From assembly GCA_913049785.1 (NCBI GenBank), contig CAJWXP010000001.1, forward strand, positions 44,956 to 108,955: a stretch of DNA of 64,000 nt, in the 5' to 3' direction. This document shows, in pieces, positions 63,093 through 64,000 of the stretch. Origin of the DNA: an uncultured Dehalococcoidia bacterium (GTDB lineage: Bacteria; Chloroflexota; Dehalococcoidia; Lucifugimonadales; UBA1127). The notes beneath the pieces were generated by a model. It was not told where the DNA came from, did not search any database, and saw only the letters and a list, made by a program, of their open reading frames with translations. Position 1 is the first letter of the stretch, and every line of letters starts with the position of its first letter. The translations under genes and the position numbers were made by a program.

Positions 63093-63767
63093 ATGGCTTG
63101 GATCAAGACGATCACAGACGAAGAGGCCAAGGAGCTTGGCGGAGAATACGAAGAGGCTTTTGCTAAGGTGCGTGAGGTGACCAACTCTGATAGGGCTGGT
63201 GGAGGGCCTCCTGGGCTTTCCAGCTTAAATCCGTATTCAATGATGCACGCAAAAGAGTTCATGCAGCACATCATGCGCGGCCCATCTGGGGTTACAACCC
63301 AACAGCGGGAAATGGTGGCAACTGTCACCTCACAAGTCAACAACTGCAAGTACTGAGCCGTTGCACACGCAGGGGCCCTGCGTAGAGAAGGTGCAGACGA
63401 CTTGATTGCTGAGAATATCCAGAACGATTGGCGGAAGGCCGACCTTACAGAAGCGGAATACGCGATGTTGGAATGGACTGAGAAGATCTCTCTGACTCCG
63501 GCAATGTGCACCGAGGAAGATGTTCAAAAGATGCGGGACGTTGGTTGGGCGGAGCGGGATATCGTTGATATTGCCAACGTCTGTGCCTACTTCAACTTCA
63601 GGGTCAGGCTCGTTGATAGCCTGGGATTGGAGTTGGGTGAGGCGATGGTGGAATACGCTCTAGAGCATCGGGAGCATGCTGCGGAACTGGCTGCAGAGCG
63701 AGGTTCGGCAGTGCCCATAGATGCATGGGGTTTGACTCAGAAGGAAACAGCAACAGCCAGGCACTAG
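63093..63767 (+). CDS. AhpD/carboxymuconolactone-decarboxylase-like protein, candidate selenoprotein (Sec at codon 88)
   Basis: The frame runs 224 codons from ATG 63093 (after GGGGGAGAGG) to TAG 63765-63767, with one in-frame TGA at 63354-63356. Around it the sequence is E73-x11-C85-K-Y-TGA88-A-V-A-H92, the complete AhpD redox motif E-x11-CxxC-x3-H with TGA in place of the second, peroxidatic Cys. The parts before (QREMVATVTSQVNNCKY) and after (AVAHAGALRREGADDLIAEN, SLTPAMCTEEDVQKMRDVGW, DIVDIANVCAYFNFRVRLVD) are both normal and free of frameshifts. AhpD-like and CMD-domain selenoproteins are known from marine metagenomes. A nonsense mutation remains the alternative, as other accessory genes here are broken. 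No selA, selB or selC is in the window. Confidence 0.72.
63357..63396 (+). promoter_or_regulatory. SECIS-like stem-loop after the in-frame TGA
   Basis: A 7-bp stem, ACGCAGG (63367-63373) with CCTGCGT (63377-63383), and apical loop GGC. The loop begins 17 bases after the TGA, and G's are at its first two positions. A lower helix TGCAC (63362-63366) with GTGCA (63391-63395) extends it with a seven-base bulge. Stem, loop G and spacing agree with known bacterial SECIS elements. Confidence 0.65.
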
Positions 63768-63781
63768 AATCAGGACTTGGG

Positions 63782-63818
63782 AAAAGGGCCTTCCCATTAT
63801 GGGGAGGCCCTTTTCTAT
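63782..63818 (+). terminator. terminator after the AhpD-like gene
   Basis: A 14-bp stem with one G-T pair (63782-63795 and 63801-63814, loop ATTAT), with AAAA at its base and CTATT after the TTTT. Confidence 0.85.
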
Positions 63819-63900
63819 TCCACGAATCCCCTCGTTGACGCACTGTTGCGCCACTTGTACGCTAGGCCCGGTTCCCACATCAATTAATGGAGTACACACA

Positions 63901-64000
63901 TGGCGAAAATGATCTACCAAGTGCGCCTTATCATCAAACCCGAGTACGAGAAAGAGTTCAACGAGTGGTACGAGGGCTGGTACATTCCCAAGCTCATGGC
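63901..64000 (+). CDS. small protein, EthD/antibiotic-monooxygenase-like start (partial)
   Basis: Cut by the right edge after 33 codons. ATG 63901 has GGAG about eight bases upstream. It reads MAKMIYQVRLIIKPEYEKEF and then NEWYEGWYIPKLMA, with a first beta strand and a following helix as in dimeric alpha-beta-barrel (EthD/ABM) proteins; NEWYEGWYIPK resembles 'W-x-x-H/Y-x-P' of EthD. Too short to be sure. Confidence 0.5.

Noticed and set aside
1-64000. CRISPR arrays, rRNA genes, insertion sequences
   Set aside because: No regularly spaced repeats, rRNA-like sequence or transposase genes were seen on either strand.

Overview
This 64 kb window looks like part of a chromosome of a mesophilic, aerobic, heterotrophic bacterium. 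The gene set best fits the Chloroflexota, probably a Dehalococcoidia/SAR202-like marine lineage. That placement is inferred from the repeated Rieske ring-hydroxylating oxygenases and luciferase-like flavin monooxygenases, the two-gene cobalamin-independent methionine synthase pair, the fused AccDA, and conserved core genes mixed with small proteins I cannot name. It was not tested by phylogeny.

Layout. From 1 to 8 kb lies an accessory, catabolic region: two Rieske oxygenases (one cut by the window edge), an aspartate-dehydrogenase-like enzyme, two luciferase-like monooxygenases, and four interrupted genes (a cupin, a secreted protein, one of the monooxygenases, and a 7TM-sensor/receiver mosaic). 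From 8 to 19 kb are tRNA-Lys, signal peptidase I, an ECF sigma/anti-sigma/SIMPL-lipoprotein group, fused acetyl-CoA carboxyltransferase, FtsK, RNase J and a family-4 uracil-DNA glycosylase. From 19 to 33 kb are the MetE-like pair, an AT-rich island with an ABC-ATPase remnant, purA, prs, secA, a HhH protein with an unknown partner, a lipoprotein, an MFS transporter and valS. From 33 to 40 kb are coaBC, coaX, the NAD(P)HX repair enzyme, acpS, a small HTH-like protein, larB and dnaN. From 40 to 50 kb are a broken histidine kinase facing an OmpR-type regulator, uvrC, a cytidylate-kinase-like protein, a XerC/D recombinase, an acyl-CoA carboxyltransferase with biotin carrier, and malate dehydrogenase. 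From 50 to 62 kb are folP-folK, a Trm112-like protein, a CopD-like membrane protein, an SbcD-like nuclease, a MazF-type toxin-antitoxin pair, glycyl-tRNA synthetase, an ABC-2 exporter, YraN, RNase HII, a DinB-like protein, mnmA and two tRNAs.

The most interesting locus is at the right end (63093-63767). It is an AhpD/carboxymuconolactone-decarboxylase-fold gene in which an in-frame TGA sits exactly on the second Cys of the E-x11-CxxC-x3-H redox motif. A stem-loop with the geometry of a bacterial SECIS element follows immediately. I read it as a candidate selenoprotein.

This must be weighed against five other accessory genes in the window that are broken by nonsense codons or frameshifts. In three of those, an in-frame TGA falls where Trp is expected or plausible. 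The large essential genes (secA, valS, ftsK, uvrC, accDA) are all intact, so the breaks look like real decay of dispensable genes rather than generally poor sequence. TGA is also used as a normal stop here, for example in the ATGA overlaps metE-like/metE-like, folP/folK and ABC ATPase/permease, so wholesale reassignment of TGA is unlikely.
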